NCBI RefSeq assembly: GCF_014323705.1
Contig: NZ_JABVEC010000004.1
Location: 62,001-126,000 of the forward strand
Source of the DNA: Actinomadura alba
GTDB taxonomy: Bacteria > Actinomycetota > Actinomycetes > Streptosporangiales > Streptosporangiaceae
DNA length: 64,000 nucleotides
Reading direction: 5' to 3'
Of this stretch, positions 17,289 through 26,007 are shown piece after piece. The notes below the pieces were generated by a model. It made no database searches, was not told the origin of the DNA, and worked only from the letters and a program-made list of their open reading frames with translations. Made by a program: the position numbers and the translations under genes. Each line of letters opens with the position of its first letter. Position 1 is the stretch's first letter.

Positions 17289-17540
17289 TGCCGCTCCGAT
17301 CCGGATGGGCCGGAGCCCGCCTGCGGGGTCATGACCCCCAGGCATGATCGAAGCGACGCGAATGTGTGATTGGACCGGACCGACCCCGATATCGAGGCTG
17401 CCGTGATCACGCTCCAGTGCGTGGTGCACGCGTCCCGCTTGCCACGGGCTAGCCGGGTCGGCCGGGTGAGGCGGCGACGCATGGTGGGCGCCGTAAGTGG
17501 ACATACAGTACCAAACAACCCATGGAAGGCAATAGGCAGA
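17289..17540. other. non-coding upstream region of riboswitch transcript
   Basis: No supported gene. It must contain the promoter of the 17097-17288 riboswitch transcript, but I see no convincing -35/-10 pair. A small palindrome GGGGTCATGACCCC lies at about 17325-17340. Confidence 0.4.
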
Positions 17541-17579
17541 CAAAAAAAGTAACGGGCCTGGTCAAACCAGGCCCGTTAC
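17541..17579 (-). terminator. rho-independent terminator of NlpC/P60 gene
   Basis: On the minus strand a perfect 14-bp stem (GTAACGGGCCTGGT) with 3-nt loop is followed by seven T residues: a textbook intrinsic terminator 25 nt after the stop at 17605. Confidence 0.93.
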
Positions 17580-17604
17580 GGGGTCAGAGTGGGGTCAGCG
17601 AGGG

Positions 17605-18588
17605 TCAGGGGCGTCCCGCGCCGTAGAAGTTCTGCCGGTAGTAGCCCGAGGTGATGCTCACGACCTCGACGTTCTTGCCGGTGCGGGGCGCGTGGATCAT
17701 CTGCCCGTTGCCGACGAACATCCCCATGTGGCCGAGGCCGCTGAAGAAGACCAGGTCGCCCGGCTGGAGATCACCGTAGGCGACCCGCCGGCTGCCGCTG
17801 TACTGGGTGTACGTCGTGCGGGATATGTTCACCCCAGCGGCCCGCCAGGCCATCATCGTGAGCCCGGAGCAGTCGAAGGTGTTGGGCCCTGCGGCTCCGT
17901 ACTGGTACGGCTTGCCCAGCTGCGCGTAGGCGTACTGGAGCGCCGTGCGCGCCGAGCCGGAGGCGGGCCCGGTGTAGGTCCCTCCGATGCGTCCACTGGG
18001 CGCCTGCGCAGAGCCACCGAGGCGCACGATCAGGGTGCGCTGCTTGGAGATGCTCTTCTCGACGGTCTTCTTCTGCTCGCGCAGTTCCTTTTGCTTCTTG
18101 GCGACCCGGTCATAGGCGCTCTTGGCCTGGCCCTGCTCGCGCTGCATCCGCTGCGCGGCGGCGAGGAACTGGCCCAGTTGTGAGGCGCGGTTCTCGGACA
18201 GATGCGTGAAGACCGCCGCCTGGTCGAGCACCGCCTGGGGGTTGTCGGTGGAGAGGAAGCCGGTGACGTCGCCGGAGTCGCCGGTCATGTAGGCGGTCGC
18301 CGCCATCTCGGCGATCTTCTTGCGCATCTCCTCGAAGGTCGCCTGCTCCTTGCTCGCGGCCGCCCTGCTCACGGCGAGCTTCCGCCTGGCCGCCTTCAGG
18401 TCCTCGTTGACCTGGTTGTACTTCTCCACAAGCTGGCCGACCTGCTTGTCCAGCTTCTCGAGCTGCGCCCTCGCCTGGGAGAGCGTGGGCCGGGGCTCGG
18501 CATAGGCCGTACCGGCCGGCATCGCCAGCACCGCCGCGAGCGCGAGACACGCCACGGTCTGCACCCGGCGCGAACCTTCGTTAGCCAC
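17605..18588 (-). CDS. NlpC/P60 hydrolase with coiled coil (RipA-like)
   Basis: Secreted peptidoglycan endopeptidase of 327 residues. Signal peptide 1-30 (ending AYA) precedes a long coiled coil (about 35-190, rich in Lys, Gln and Arg) and a C-terminal NlpC/P60 domain with Cys in TFDCSGLTMMAW, His in LGHMGMFVG and third residue in MIHAPRTG. The layout resembles mycobacterial RipA and Rv2190c, where the helical region regulates access to the active site. The GTG start has AGGAGG about 12 nt upstream. It has no riboswitch, unlike its two neighbours, but two TACTACAG direct repeats lie upstream. It sits where Rv2190c does in the conserved order. Confidence 0.93.
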   Translation of the reverse strand: MANEGSRRVQTVACLALAAVLAMPAGTAYAEPRPTLSQARAQLEKLDKQVGQLVEKYNQVNEDLKAARRKLAVSRAAASKEQATFEEMRKKIAEMAATAYMTGDSGDVTGFLSTDNPQAVLDQAAVFTHLSENRASQLGQFLAAAQRMQREQGQAKSAYDRVAKKQKELREQKKTVEKSISKQRTLIVRLGGSAQAPSGRIGGTYTGPASGSARTALQYAYAQLGKPYQYGAAGPNTFDCSGLTMMAWRAAGVNISRTTYTQYSGSRRVAYGDLQPGDLVFFSGLGHMGMFVGNGQMIHAPRTGKNVEVVSITSGYYRQNFYGAGRP

Positions 18589-18616
18589 GGTTGCGGCACG
18601 CCTCCTCTGTTCCGTC

Positions 18617-18644
18617 TACTACAGCCCTTGTCCACTTACTACAG
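18617..18644. repeat. paired TACTACAG direct repeats
   Basis: Two copies of TACTACAG start at 18617 and 18637, exactly 20 bp apart, in the promoter region of the coiled-coil NlpC/P60 gene. The two-helical-turn spacing suggests a regulator site. The sequence resembles half sites of BlaI-type repressors, but the dyad is not complete. Confidence 0.35.
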
Positions 18645-18739
18645 CGGACGACCTTAGTGAAGGGGCACAGCAGTCACAACCGATTCAGCATGACTTGTGG
18701 CATTTCACGGCTCTTTGACCACATCTCGCACACAAGTGG

Positions 18740-18934
18740 TCACGAGGCGCGTGCCCCACGGACGCTCAGCCGCAGCGGCGGCACCATGCCGACGCCGGCG
18801 AGAACGTCCAGCGCGCGAAGCTCCTCGTCGCCGATGTCGACCTCGCCCGCCACCGGGACACCGAGCAGTGCCGTCACCACGCACTGGCCGCAGCCTGTGT
18901 CACGGACCTCGCAGCTGTCGCATTCGATCAGCAC
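18740..18934 (-). CDS. small two-CxxC protein
   Basis: Conserved-looking actinobacterial small protein of 64 residues, function unknown. Two CxxC pairs near the N-terminus (CDSC and CGQC) would bind one zinc or iron. The C-terminal half has an acidic helix (EELRALDVLAGVGMVPPLRL). GGAGGAG lies 9 nt before the ATG. It stands alone between wall hydrolase and NYN genes. No signal peptide, so cytosolic. Confidence 0.75.
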   Translation of the reverse strand: MLIECDSCEVRDTGCGQCVVTALLGVPVAGEVDIGDEELRALDVLAGVGMVPPLRLSVRGARAS

Positions 18935-19034
18935 CGCTCCTCCTCCGTCGTGGCGATCCGTTCGACTGAGACGACGCTAGGAGGCCGGACCGACAAAACC
19001 GCGGCCGTGGCGGCCGTTCACCGGCCCGCGGCGG

Positions 19035-20375
19035 TCAGGACCGGCCCAGGCGGCGCAGAAGGAGGGTGGAGGGGGCGGGCCTGGCCCGCGCCCTTCGCGC
19101 CGCGTCGGCCACCTCGCGGTCGGACGAGACGACGACGATCGCTCGGCCCTCGGGCTCCGCCCGTACGAGCCGCCCGATGAGCTCGTCGGCGGTCTGGCCG
19201 GGATGGCTGAACAGCACCCGCACGCCACGGGGGGCGGCGATCGCCACGGGGGCGTCCAGCTCGGCACCGTCGAAGACGCAGGTGACCTCGGCGCGGGTCT
19301 GAGCCGCCAGCCCGCCGAGACCGGCCAGCAGACGGCTCCGCTGGTCGGCCAGCGGCAGATCGCCGTACCCCGTCTTCGTGACGTTGTAGCCGTCCACGAT
19401 CATGTGCACCTGCGGCAGGGTGAGGAGCCTTTCGAGCAGTGCCGGATCATCGTCCGAGAGCGCCCGCCCGGGCAGCGCGCGGTGCGGTCCCTTGTCCGGC
19501 TCGATCGCCCCCACGGCGTCGGCGGGCCGGGCGATGGTGGACGGCAGGGCGAGCTCGCGGCGCACCCCCTGGGCCGCGTCGACCAGGACGTCGAGGAGCA
19601 TCCGCAGCCTCACGTCGTCGACGTTGCGTCCTTCACGGGCCGCCCTGCGGGTGCTCTCGGCGGCCGCCTCGGCCTGTGACAGCCGGCCGCGCAGCTTGCG
19701 CAGCTCCTTGTCCATGGCCGCGGTGGCGGCCGTCGTGGCCGCGCGTTCACGTGCGGCCTCGGCGGAGGCCGCGTCCGCGTTCTCCCGCGCCGCTCGGGCC
19801 TGCTTTCGCGCGTCGTGCAGTTTGTGGCGCAGTGCCGCGATCTCGGCGCGCGCGTCGCGGAGCTCGCCTCGCATCTTGTCCAGTTCCTCTGCGCGTGCCG
19901 ACCTGGCCGTGGCGATCTCCGCACGCAACGCGGCGATCTGCCGCTCGGCCGCGGCCTCCTCGGCCGCGCTGGCCGAGCGCTCCAACTCGGCCCGTGCGGT
20001 CGCGACCCGGGCCGTCCACCCGGACGGGCGGAGCAGGTAGGCGATGGCCGCGACCTGCACCGGGTCGGCGGCCGGCGGCACGGCGGACGCGACCACCGCC
20101 TCGACCAGCTCGGGATGGGTCGTGCGCAGCGGCCCGGCCACGCGATCGCGGAAGCCTGCATCGCTCTCCAGGTGAGCGGCGATCTGGCTCGCCGCGAGCC
20201 TGGCGCGCTTGCGCGGCTCGAACCTGGCGAACACGCGCAGCGGCACCGGCACCTCGGCCGCGGGCATGGAACCGATCAGATCCGCGGCCGCCTCCACGAC
20301 ATGCTGCCGTACCGCCTCGGGCAGCGGTCCGTCGAGGTGCTCCTCCGGGCCGGTATCGATGATCGTGCTCCTCAC
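19035..20375 (-). CDS. NYN-domain RNA-binding protein
   Basis: Protein of about 446 residues. An N-terminal helical domain (1-150) precedes a long Ala/Arg/Glu-rich coiled coil (about 150-270) and a C-terminal NYN (YacP-like PIN) domain with HMIVDGYNVTKTGYG, CVFDGAE and VVVSSDREVADAA; these supply the acidic metal ligands expected of an RNase. The target RNA is unknown. I chose GTG at 20375 (MRSTIIDTG); the reading frame stays open well upstream but codes for low-complexity sequence, so the start is uncertain. It is divergent from the DEDDh/GIY-YIG nuclease. Confidence 0.82.
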   Translation of the reverse strand: MRSTIIDTGPEEHLDGPLPEAVRQHVVEAAADLIGSMPAAEVPVPLRVFARFEPRKRARLAASQIAAHLESDAGFRDRVAGPLRTTHPELVEAVVASAVPPAADPVQVAAIAYLLRPSGWTARVATARAELERSASAAEEAAAERQIAALRAEIATARSARAEELDKMRGELRDARAEIAALRHKLHDARKQARAARENADAASAEAARERAATTAATAAMDKELRKLRGRLSQAEAAAESTRRAAREGRNVDDVRLRMLLDVLVDAAQGVRRELALPSTIARPADAVGAIEPDKGPHRALPGRALSDDDPALLERLLTLPQVHMIVDGYNVTKTGYGDLPLADQRSRLLAGLGGLAAQTRAEVTCVFDGAELDAPVAIAAPRGVRVLFSHPGQTADELIGRLVRAEPEGRAIVVVSSDREVADAARRARARPAPSTLLLRRLGRS

Positions 20376-20633
20376 GGGCTCTGCCGGTGGCGGGACCGAA
20401 CGCGGACCTTGACCGGCCGAGGGCGGCCCGGGCGTCCCGGAACACCCGGACGGCCAGGTGCCCGTCCGGGCGGGCCCGTGACCGGCCGGGCCGGTGCCCT
20501 CGCGGCCACTGGCACCGCCGCTCGCCCGATCGGCGGAGGCGCGTCCGCGTCGATAACCAGAGTAGACGTGCCGGGCACTCAGCGTGTCGGCCCGCCCATA
20601 ACACCGGAGCCCCGGAATGTCGGTACGGGGCCA

Positions 20634-20639
20634 TACCCT
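20634..20639 (+). promoter_or_regulatory. leaderless -10 box of DEDDh nuclease
   Basis: TACCCT ends 7 nt before the ATG at 20647, the usual spacing for a leaderless start. Confidence 0.5.
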
Positions 20640-20646
20640 CGCCCGC

Positions 20647-22374
20647 ATGGCGACCGGCGGAGGCATTCAAGGCACCCTCGACGATCTCGGCACCCCCCTC
20701 GCCGACGTCACGTTCGTCGTGGTCGACCTGGAGACGACGGGCGGTTCCCCGGCCGAGTCGGCGATCACCGAGATCGGCGCGGTCAAGGTGCGCGGTGGCG
20801 AGCCGCTCGGAGAGTTCGCGACCCTCGTCGACCCCGGTGGCCCCATTCCGCCGTTCATCACCGTGCTGACCGGCATCACCCAGCAGATGGTCACCGCGGC
20901 GCCCCGGATCGGGGCGGTGCTCCCCGCCTTCCTCGAGTTCGCCCGCGGCTGCGTGCTGGTCGCCCACAACGCGCCCTTCGACCTGGGCTTCCTGCGGGCG
21001 GCCTGCGCCGCCGGCGGCCATCCCTGGCCCGCCTTCCCGGTCGTCGACACCGCCGATCTGGCCCGCCGCGTTCTCACCCGCGACGAGGTCCCCAACTGCA
21101 AGCTGGCGACTCTCTCCCGCTACTTCCGGACCGCGACCGAGCCCTGCCACCGCGCGCTCGCCGACGCCCGCGCCACCGTCGATGTGCTGCACGGGCTTCT
21201 CGAGCGCCTGGGCGCCTTCGGCGCGAAGTCGCTCGAGGAGCTCAAGACCTTCGCCAAGGCGCCGACGCCCGAGCAGCAGCGCAAACGGCACCTGGCCGAA
21301 GGCGTGCCCAGCGTGCCGGGCGTCTATGTCTTCGAAGACGCCGGGGGCGAGATCCTTTACGTGGGCAAGAGCACCGACCTGCGCTCGCGGGTGCGGTCTT
21401 ACTTCACCGCGTCCGAGACCAGGCGCCGCGTGCGCGAGATGATCGGCATCGCCGAGCGGGTGCGCCCCATCGTCTGCGCGACCGGCCTCGAAGCCGAGAT
21501 CCGTGAGCTGCGGCTCATCGCCCGGCACAAACCCCGGTACAACCGGCGTTCCCGCTTCCCCGAGCGGGCGATCTGGCTGAAACTGACGACCGAGCCGTTC
21601 CCGCGCCTGTCGGTCGTCCGGGAGTGCCGGGACGACCTGACGCCGTACCTCGGGCCGTTCCCGTCCACCAGGGTGGCCGAGGAGGCGCGGGCGGCGTTGC
21701 ACGAGGCCGTCCCGCTGCGGCAGTGCACGCAGCGGCTGACGCCGCGCCTGATCGAGCACGGCCGGGCCCGCACGTGCGTGCTGGCCGAGCTCGGCCGGTG
21801 CGGGGCACCCTGCGACGGACGCGAGAGCATCACCGGCTACGAGCGGCACACGAATCTGGCGAGGGCCGTCATGGAGGGCGACGCGCGGCCCGTCGTCGCC
21901 GCGCTGCAGGCCCGCATCGACCGGCTCGCCGGCGAGCTCCGCTACGAGGAGGCCGCCGAGCAGCGGGACCGGCTGGCCGCGTTCGTCCGTGCCGCGGCCC
22001 GGTGCCAGCGGCTGAGCGCGTTGTCCGGCTGCGCCGAGCTGGTGGCCGCCCGGCCGGGGTTCGGCGGCGGCTGGGAGCTCGCGGTCGTGCGGCACGGCCG
22101 GCTGGCCGGCTCCGGCGTGGTGCCGCCGGACGCGCGTACCGCCGCGGCGGTACGCGCCCACGTCGACGCGGTCATCGCGACCGCCGAGACGGTCGCCCCG
22201 GCGGCCGGGCCGGCGGGCACCGCGAGCGTCGAGGAGATGGAGTGCGTGCTGCGGTGGCTCGAATCGCCCGGTGCCCGCCTGGTCGAGCTCGACGGCACGT
22301 GGAGCTGCCCGGTCCACGGTGCCGAGGGGATGCGCGAACGCATCCAGCGGGCCTACGCCAACCCCCCTATGTGA
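20647..22374 (+). CDS. DEDDh exonuclease / GIY-YIG fusion protein
   Basis: Two-domain nuclease of 575 residues (585 if the ATG at 20617 is used). The N-terminal DnaQ-type exonuclease has VVDLETTG, VAHNAPFDLGFL and HRALADARATVD, the DEDDh set. A UvrC-like GIY-YIG domain follows (GVYVFEDAGGEILYVGKS; catalytic Glu region LEAEIRELRLI), then a UvrC-like helical/UVR segment and a Cys pair (CGAPC). It corresponds to mycobacterial Rv2191 and probably acts in DNA repair or editing of damaged ends. The ATG at 20647 fits a leaderless start. The stop codon lies inside the following palindrome. Confidence 0.9.
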   Translation: MATGGGIQGTLDDLGTPLADVTFVVVDLETTGGSPAESAITEIGAVKVRGGEPLGEFATLVDPGGPIPPFITVLTGITQQMVTAAPRIGAVLPAFLEFARGCVLVAHNAPFDLGFLRAACAAGGHPWPAFPVVDTADLARRVLTRDEVPNCKLATLSRYFRTATEPCHRALADARATVDVLHGLLERLGAFGAKSLEELKTFAKAPTPEQQRKRHLAEGVPSVPGVYVFEDAGGEILYVGKSTDLRSRVRSYFTASETRRRVREMIGIAERVRPIVCATGLEAEIRELRLIARHKPRYNRRSRFPERAIWLKLTTEPFPRLSVVRECRDDLTPYLGPFPSTRVAEEARAALHEAVPLRQCTQRLTPRLIEHGRARTCVLAELGRCGAPCDGRESITGYERHTNLARAVMEGDARPVVAALQARIDRLAGELRYEEAAEQRDRLAAFVRAAARCQRLSALSGCAELVAARPGFGGGWELAVVRHGRLAGSGVVPPDARTAAAVRAHVDAVIATAETVAPAAGPAGTASVEEMECVLRWLESPGARLVELDGTWSCPVHGAEGMRERIQRAYANPPM

Positions 22375-22423
22375 ACATCTGCAAGATCACGCCAGCGAAG
22401 CGCGTGATCTTGCAGATGTTCAC
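22371..22423. repeat. perfect 22-bp palindrome, GTGATCTTGCAG family
   Basis: Arms 22371-22392 and 22402-22423 are perfect complements with a 9-nt loop. The TGA stop of the nuclease gene is at 22372-22374, inside the left arm. The core GTGATCTTGCAG relates it to the palindromes at 6106 and 63567. Likely a terminator. Confidence 0.8.
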
Positions 22424-22569
22424 GTCCCCGCTGCGAGCGCGTTCTACGCGCGAGCGACCACACCGGCCCTTGACGGCGGGAAACCCGAAGGGCGGCGGCC
22501 GACCGGAGGACCGGCCGACCGGTACATTGATCGCCGAGCCGTCGCCGGAGGGCAGAGGAGAACGCGCGA

Positions 22570-23310
22570 GTGGCCCTGCCCCTCTATGACAGCCAGCCGA
22601 CCCGGCGCACGCCGGTGGTCACCTACCTGCTGGTCGCGATCAACGTCGTGGTCTTCCTGCTCACGCCGATGGCGGGCTTCGCGCAGACCTCCACGCAGGC
22701 GCGGGAGCGCCAGTGCGCCCAGGTGACCTTCACCCACCAGCACGGGGCCATCCCCAGGGAACTGATGACCAACCGGCAGGAGCCCCTGCCGGACGAGATC
22801 GTGGAGCAGTGCCGGCCGCGGCCCTTCGAGAAGCGACCCTGGCTCTCGGCGTTCTCGTCGATGTTCCTGCACAGTGACTGGACTCATCTGCTGGGCAACA
22901 TGATCTTCCTGTTCGTCTTCGGGCAGGCGGCCGAGGACCGGCTCGGGCGGGTGCGCTTCACGCTCTCCTACCTGCTGTGGGGGCTGGTCGCGGCCTACGG
23001 CTTCGCCCTGACCTACCCGGACACCACCGTGCCGCTCATCGGCGCCTCGGGGGCGATCGCCGGCGTGCTCGGGGCGCATCTGATCATGTTTCCGCGATCG
23101 CGGACCATCGCCCTGGTCCCGCCGATCCGGCTACCCGCCTGGCTGCTGCTCGGGCAGTTCTTCCTGCTCCAGTGGCAGATGCTGGGTGCCGACGACGGCG
23201 TCGCCTACGTCGCGCACATCTACGGCTTCGTGGCCGGCGCGGCGTTCGGCCTGTGGGCCCGCCGGGCGCCCGCGCTCCGCCGAGCGGCCGTCCTCGGCAG
23301 CCGGCGCTAG
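22570..23310 (+). CDS. rhomboid intramembrane serine protease
   Basis: Rhomboid protease of 246 residues with about six membrane helices. The catalytic Ser is in GASGAIAGVLGAHL (about residue 160), the partner His in VAHIYGFVAG, and the oxyanion-region HxxxN in THLLGNMIF. A loop of about 60 residues follows helix 1. It would cut membrane-anchored proteins within the bilayer; the substrate is unknown. The GTG start is preceded by AGAGGAG. It is near the DEDDh nuclease but separated from it by the palindrome. Confidence 0.94.
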   Translation: MALPLYDSQPTRRTPVVTYLLVAINVVVFLLTPMAGFAQTSTQARERQCAQVTFTHQHGAIPRELMTNRQEPLPDEIVEQCRPRPFEKRPWLSAFSSMFLHSDWTHLLGNMIFLFVFGQAAEDRLGRVRFTLSYLLWGLVAAYGFALTYPDTTVPLIGASGAIAGVLGAHLIMFPRSRTIALVPPIRLPAWLLLGQFFLLQWQMLGADDGVAYVAHIYGFVAGAAFGLWARRAPALRRAAVLGSRR

Positions 23311-23366
23311 TCTCGTCGCCGGAATCACTCTTATAGGGTCGGGATGTCCGCACCGAGGAGGCGTCT

Positions 23367-23654
23367 GTGATCACCGCGATCGTGCTGGTCAAGACCGAAG
23401 TCGCCCGTATCACCGAGGTCGCCGAGGCGATCGTCGGTCTCGAGGGCGTCAGCGAGGTCTACTCGATCACGGGGGACTCGGATCTGGTCGCGATGGTCCG
23501 GGTACGCCGGCACGAGGAACTGGCCGAGGTCATCCCGGGCCGGTTGAACAAGGTCCCGGGCGTGGTGCACACCGAGACCCACATCGCCTTCCAGGCGTAC
23601 TCGCAGCATGATCTCGAGGCCACCTTCTCGCTCGGCCTCCCCGACGCCGACTAG
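23367..23654 (+). CDS. Lrp/AsnC ligand-binding (RAM) domain protein
   Basis: A 95-residue stand-alone RAM domain with no DNA-binding helix-turn-helix. It begins MITAIVLVKTEVARI and carries the RAM pattern GVSEVYSITGDSDLVAMVRV. Such proteins bind amino acids and oligomerise, possibly modulating full-length Lrp regulators. GAGGAGG lies 6 nt before the GTG; a TAGGGT box at about 23335-23340 is a likely -10 element. It faces trpD convergently. Confidence 0.88.
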   Translation: MITAIVLVKTEVARITEVAEAIVGLEGVSEVYSITGDSDLVAMVRVRRHEELAEVIPGRLNKVPGVVHTETHIAFQAYSQHDLEATFSLGLPDAD

Positions 23655-23692
23655 GAACTTCGCTGTGGGGCGGGTCCCGGGCCGGGCCCGGT

Positions 23693-24757
23693 TCAGCCCC
23701 GCAGGCGCTGGGAGACGCCGACCCAGCGGTCGAGCAGGGCCGCGGCGGCACCGGACTCGAGTGCCTCGCTCGCCCGCCCGTACGCCTCCTTGAGCGCGCC
23801 GTTGAGCCGTTCCGGCTCCGGCGTGCCCTCTGCGGCCACGATCGCCGCGGCCGTGTTCAGTTGCACCATGTCGCGCACCGGGCCGGGCTCGGCGGCGAAC
23901 ACCCGGCGGGCCACCCGGCCGTTGAAGCCGGGGTCGGCGCCCCGGAGGTCGTCGAGCGTCGCGCGCGGTATGCCGAGATCGGCGGGATCGAATGTGACCT
24001 TGGCGGCCGTGCCCTCGCGGACCACCCACACGGTGGAGGTCCCGGTGGTGGTCAGCTCGTCGAGCCCGTCATCGCCGCGGAAGACGAGCGACGAGCAGCC
24101 ACGCTCGGCGAAGACCCCCGCGAGGATCTCCATCATCCGCGGATGGAACACGCCGACCGCCTGCGAGGTCGGGCGGGCCGGGTTGGTGAGCGGGCCGAGG
24201 AAGTTGAACACCGTCGGGGTGCCGAGCTCTCGCCTCGTCTTGGCCGCGTGCTTCATGGCCGGGTGGAACCGCGGCGCGAAGCAGAAGGTGATCCCGACCT
24301 CCTCGACGACCCTGGCGGTCGGCTCGGGCGCCAGGTCGATCGCCACGCCCAGTTCCTCGAGCAGGTCGGCGGAGCCGCAGGAGGAGGAGGCGGCGCGGTT
24401 GCCGTGCTTGACCACCCGCACGCCCGCCGCCGCCGCGACGATCGCGCCCATGGTCGAGATATTGACCGTATGGGCTTGGTCTCCGCCGGTGCCGACCAGC
24501 TCGGCGATGCTGCCAGGCACGGTGATCGGGGTGGCGTTCGCCAGCATCCCCTCGGCCAGCCCGGCCACCTCGGCGACAGTCTCGCCCTTGGCGCGCAGGG
24601 CGACCACGAAGGCCGCGATCTGGGCATCGGTCGCCTCACCCGCCATGATCTCGTTCATCGCCCATGACGTCTGCCGGGCCGACAGCGACTCGCCGTCGAT
24701 CAGGGCATTGAGGAGCGCGGGCCAGGTGGGCGGCTGGTCGTGGGCCGTCGCGTTCAC
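23693..24757 (-). CDS. trpD: anthranilate phosphoribosyltransferase
   Basis: Second enzyme-step protein of tryptophan synthesis, joining PRPP to anthranilate; 354 residues, normal length. Motifs: GTGGD (PRPP diphosphate, about 88-92), [29 protein letters not shown] and [10 protein letters not shown]. The GTG start follows AAGGGGAAC. It is unlinked to other trp genes here, as in M. tuberculosis where trpD lies beside ctaE. It is divergent from nothing obvious; the receiver-like gene precedes it on the same strand with a 62-bp gap. Confidence 0.97.
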   Translation of the reverse strand: MNATAHDQPPTWPALLNALIDGESLSARQTSWAMNEIMAGEATDAQIAAFVVALRAKGETVAEVAGLAEGMLANATPITVPGSIAELVGTGGDQAHTVNISTMGAIVAAAAGVRVVKHGNRAASSSCGSADLLEELGVAIDLAPEPTARVVEEVGITFCFAPRFHPAMKHAAKTRRELGTPTVFNFLGPLTNPARPTSQAVGVFHPRMMEILAGVFAERGCSSLVFRGDDGLDELTTTGTSTVWVVREGTAAKVTFDPADLGIPRATLDDLRGADPGFNGRVARRVFAAEPGPVRDMVQLNTAAAIVAAEGTPEPERLNGALKEAYGRASEALESGAAAALLDRWVGVSQRLRG

Positions 24758-24819
24758 CGGAGTTCCCCTTATGATTCAAGGTCGGGCGGTCGGCCCGTGC
24801 GGCCGGTCGGGCCGGCTTA

Positions 24820-25272
24820 CTACAGGGCGGGCAGGCGGGACGCCCGCTGCCGCATCAGGTCGGCCACCGCGGCGGCGAGGGCCATCGGGTCGAGCGGCCG
24901 GCCGACGACGGCGTCGGCGCGCGACCAGGTGGCGAGCCAGCCGTCGTCACGCCTGGCGATCATGACGAGCACCGGCGGGCAATCGTAGATCTCGTCCTTG
25001 GCCTGCCGGCAGATGCCGAGGCCACCGGAGGGCTGCGCCTCGCCGTCGAGCACGGCCACGTCGATGTCGCCCTCGTCGAGCAGCGACATCAGGGCCGGCT
25101 GGGTCGCGCATTCCACGTACTCGACCTGCGGGAGATCCGCCGCGGGCCGGCGGCCGATCGCCATCCGTACCTGGGCGCGGGTGTTGGCGTCGTCGCTGTA
25201 GACGAGAACCTTCATGACGGCGGAGGTCGGAGACGACTCCCCGCCGGAGTGCAAAGGGCCGGCGATGCTCAT
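24820..25272 (-). CDS. response-regulator receiver-like protein
   Basis: A 150-residue stand-alone receiver-like domain with no output domain. The core MKVLVYSDDANTRAQVRMAI gives the acidic pocket (YSDD), and IDVAVLDGEAQPSGG carries the usual phospho-acceptor position (Asp in VLDGE). The conserved Lys switch residue is replaced by a region around AVVGRPLDP, so classical phosphorylation may be lost. I chose ATG 25272 because TAGCCT lies 7 nt upstream (leaderless); ATG 25215 (MKVLVYSDD) is a credible shorter start with no ribosome site. It is divergent from ctaE. Confidence 0.75.
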   Translation of the reverse strand: MSIAGPLHSGGESSPTSAVMKVLVYSDDANTRAQVRMAIGRRPAADLPQVEYVECATQPALMSLLDEGDIDVAVLDGEAQPSGGLGICRQAKDEIYDCPPVLVMIARRDDGWLATWSRADAVVGRPLDPMALAAAVADLMRQRASRLPAL

Positions 25273-25279
25273 GCGGGCA

Positions 25280-25285
25280 AGGCTA
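25280..25285 (-). promoter_or_regulatory. leaderless -10 box of receiver-like gene
   Basis: TAGCCT on the minus strand, 7 nt from the ATG at 25272. Confidence 0.45.
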
Positions 25286-25366
25286 CCGGGTCGGCTGTAC
25301 GGTGGCACTGATCGGCCGGAGAGCGGCTACTACGGGGGGTCGTGCACGCTCGGCGGGCAGGTGCCG

Positions 25367-25373
25367 TAATAAT
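25367..25373 (+). promoter_or_regulatory. leaderless -10 box of ctaE
   Basis: TAATAAT ends 7 nt before the GTG at 25381, which lacks a Shine-Dalgarno and gives the family-typical N-terminus. Confidence 0.5.
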
Positions 25374-25380
25374 GCTGCCC

Positions 25381-25989
25381 GTGGCAACAACATCCGCGAT
25401 AGAGACAGCACCCCGTGCTCGGGCGAACCGTCCCAACCTGGTGAGTGTGGGGACGATCGTCTGGCTGTCGTCCGAGCTCATGTTCTTCGCGGCGTTGTTC
25501 GCGATGTACTTCACGATCCGTTCGGTGACCAAGGGTCAGGGCGGCGAGTGGCCGGGTGGTCACCTCGATCTGCCGTTCTCGGGGTTCAACACCGTCGTCC
25601 TGGTGCTGTCGAGCGTCACGTGCCAGATGGGCGTCTTCGCCGCCGAGCGCGGCGACGTGCGCAAGCTGCGCATCTGGTACCTCATCTCCTTCCTGATGGG
25701 TGCCTACTTCGTGGGCGGGCAGCTCTTCGAGTACCACAAGCTCGTCACCGTCGAAGGTCTCAGCCTGTCGTCCTCGGCCTATGGTTCGGTGTTCTACCTG
25801 ACCACGGGGTTCCATGGGCTGCACGTGACCGGCGGCCTGATCGCGTTCCTCTTCGTGCTCGGACGCACCTACGCCGCCAAACGCTGGACCCATGAGCAGG
25901 CGACGAGCGCGATCGTCATGTCGTACTACTGGCATTTCGTGGACGTGGTGTGGATCGGCCTGTTCGCGACCATCTACCTGATCAAGTAA
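25381..25989 (+). CDS. ctaE: cytochrome c oxidase subunit III
   Basis: Subunit III of the aa3 oxidase, 202 residues, five membrane helices. Conserved stretches: [31 protein letters not shown] and [19 protein letters not shown]. It stabilises subunit I and the proton pathway. The GTG at 25381 yields [19 protein letters not shown], aligning with actinobacterial CtaE starts; upstream in-frame codons are probably not used. It heads the ctaE-qcrCAB operon, apart from ctaCDF by 14.6 kb, as in mycobacteria. Confidence 0.96.
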   Translation: MATTSAIETAPRARANRPNLVSVGTIVWLSSELMFFAALFAMYFTIRSVTKGQGGEWPGGHLDLPFSGFNTVVLVLSSVTCQMGVFAAERGDVRKLRIWYLISFLMGAYFVGGQLFEYHKLVTVEGLSLSSSAYGSVFYLTTGFHGLHVTGGLIAFLFVLGRTYAAKRWTHEQATSAIVMSYYWHFVDVVWIGLFATIYLIK

Positions 25990-26007
25990 CCCGGAACGAG
26001 GAAATTC

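Noticed and set aside
19747..22317. 856-residue minus-strand open frame opposite the nuclease and NYN genes
   Set aside because: It is a GC-driven antisense shadow: low-complexity Arg/Gly/Ala composition, no family motif, and both real genes have clear domains.
24823..24832. Another TACTACAG-like string near the end of the receiver-like gene
   Set aside because: It is simply the coding sequence around the TAG stop of that gene, without a second copy.
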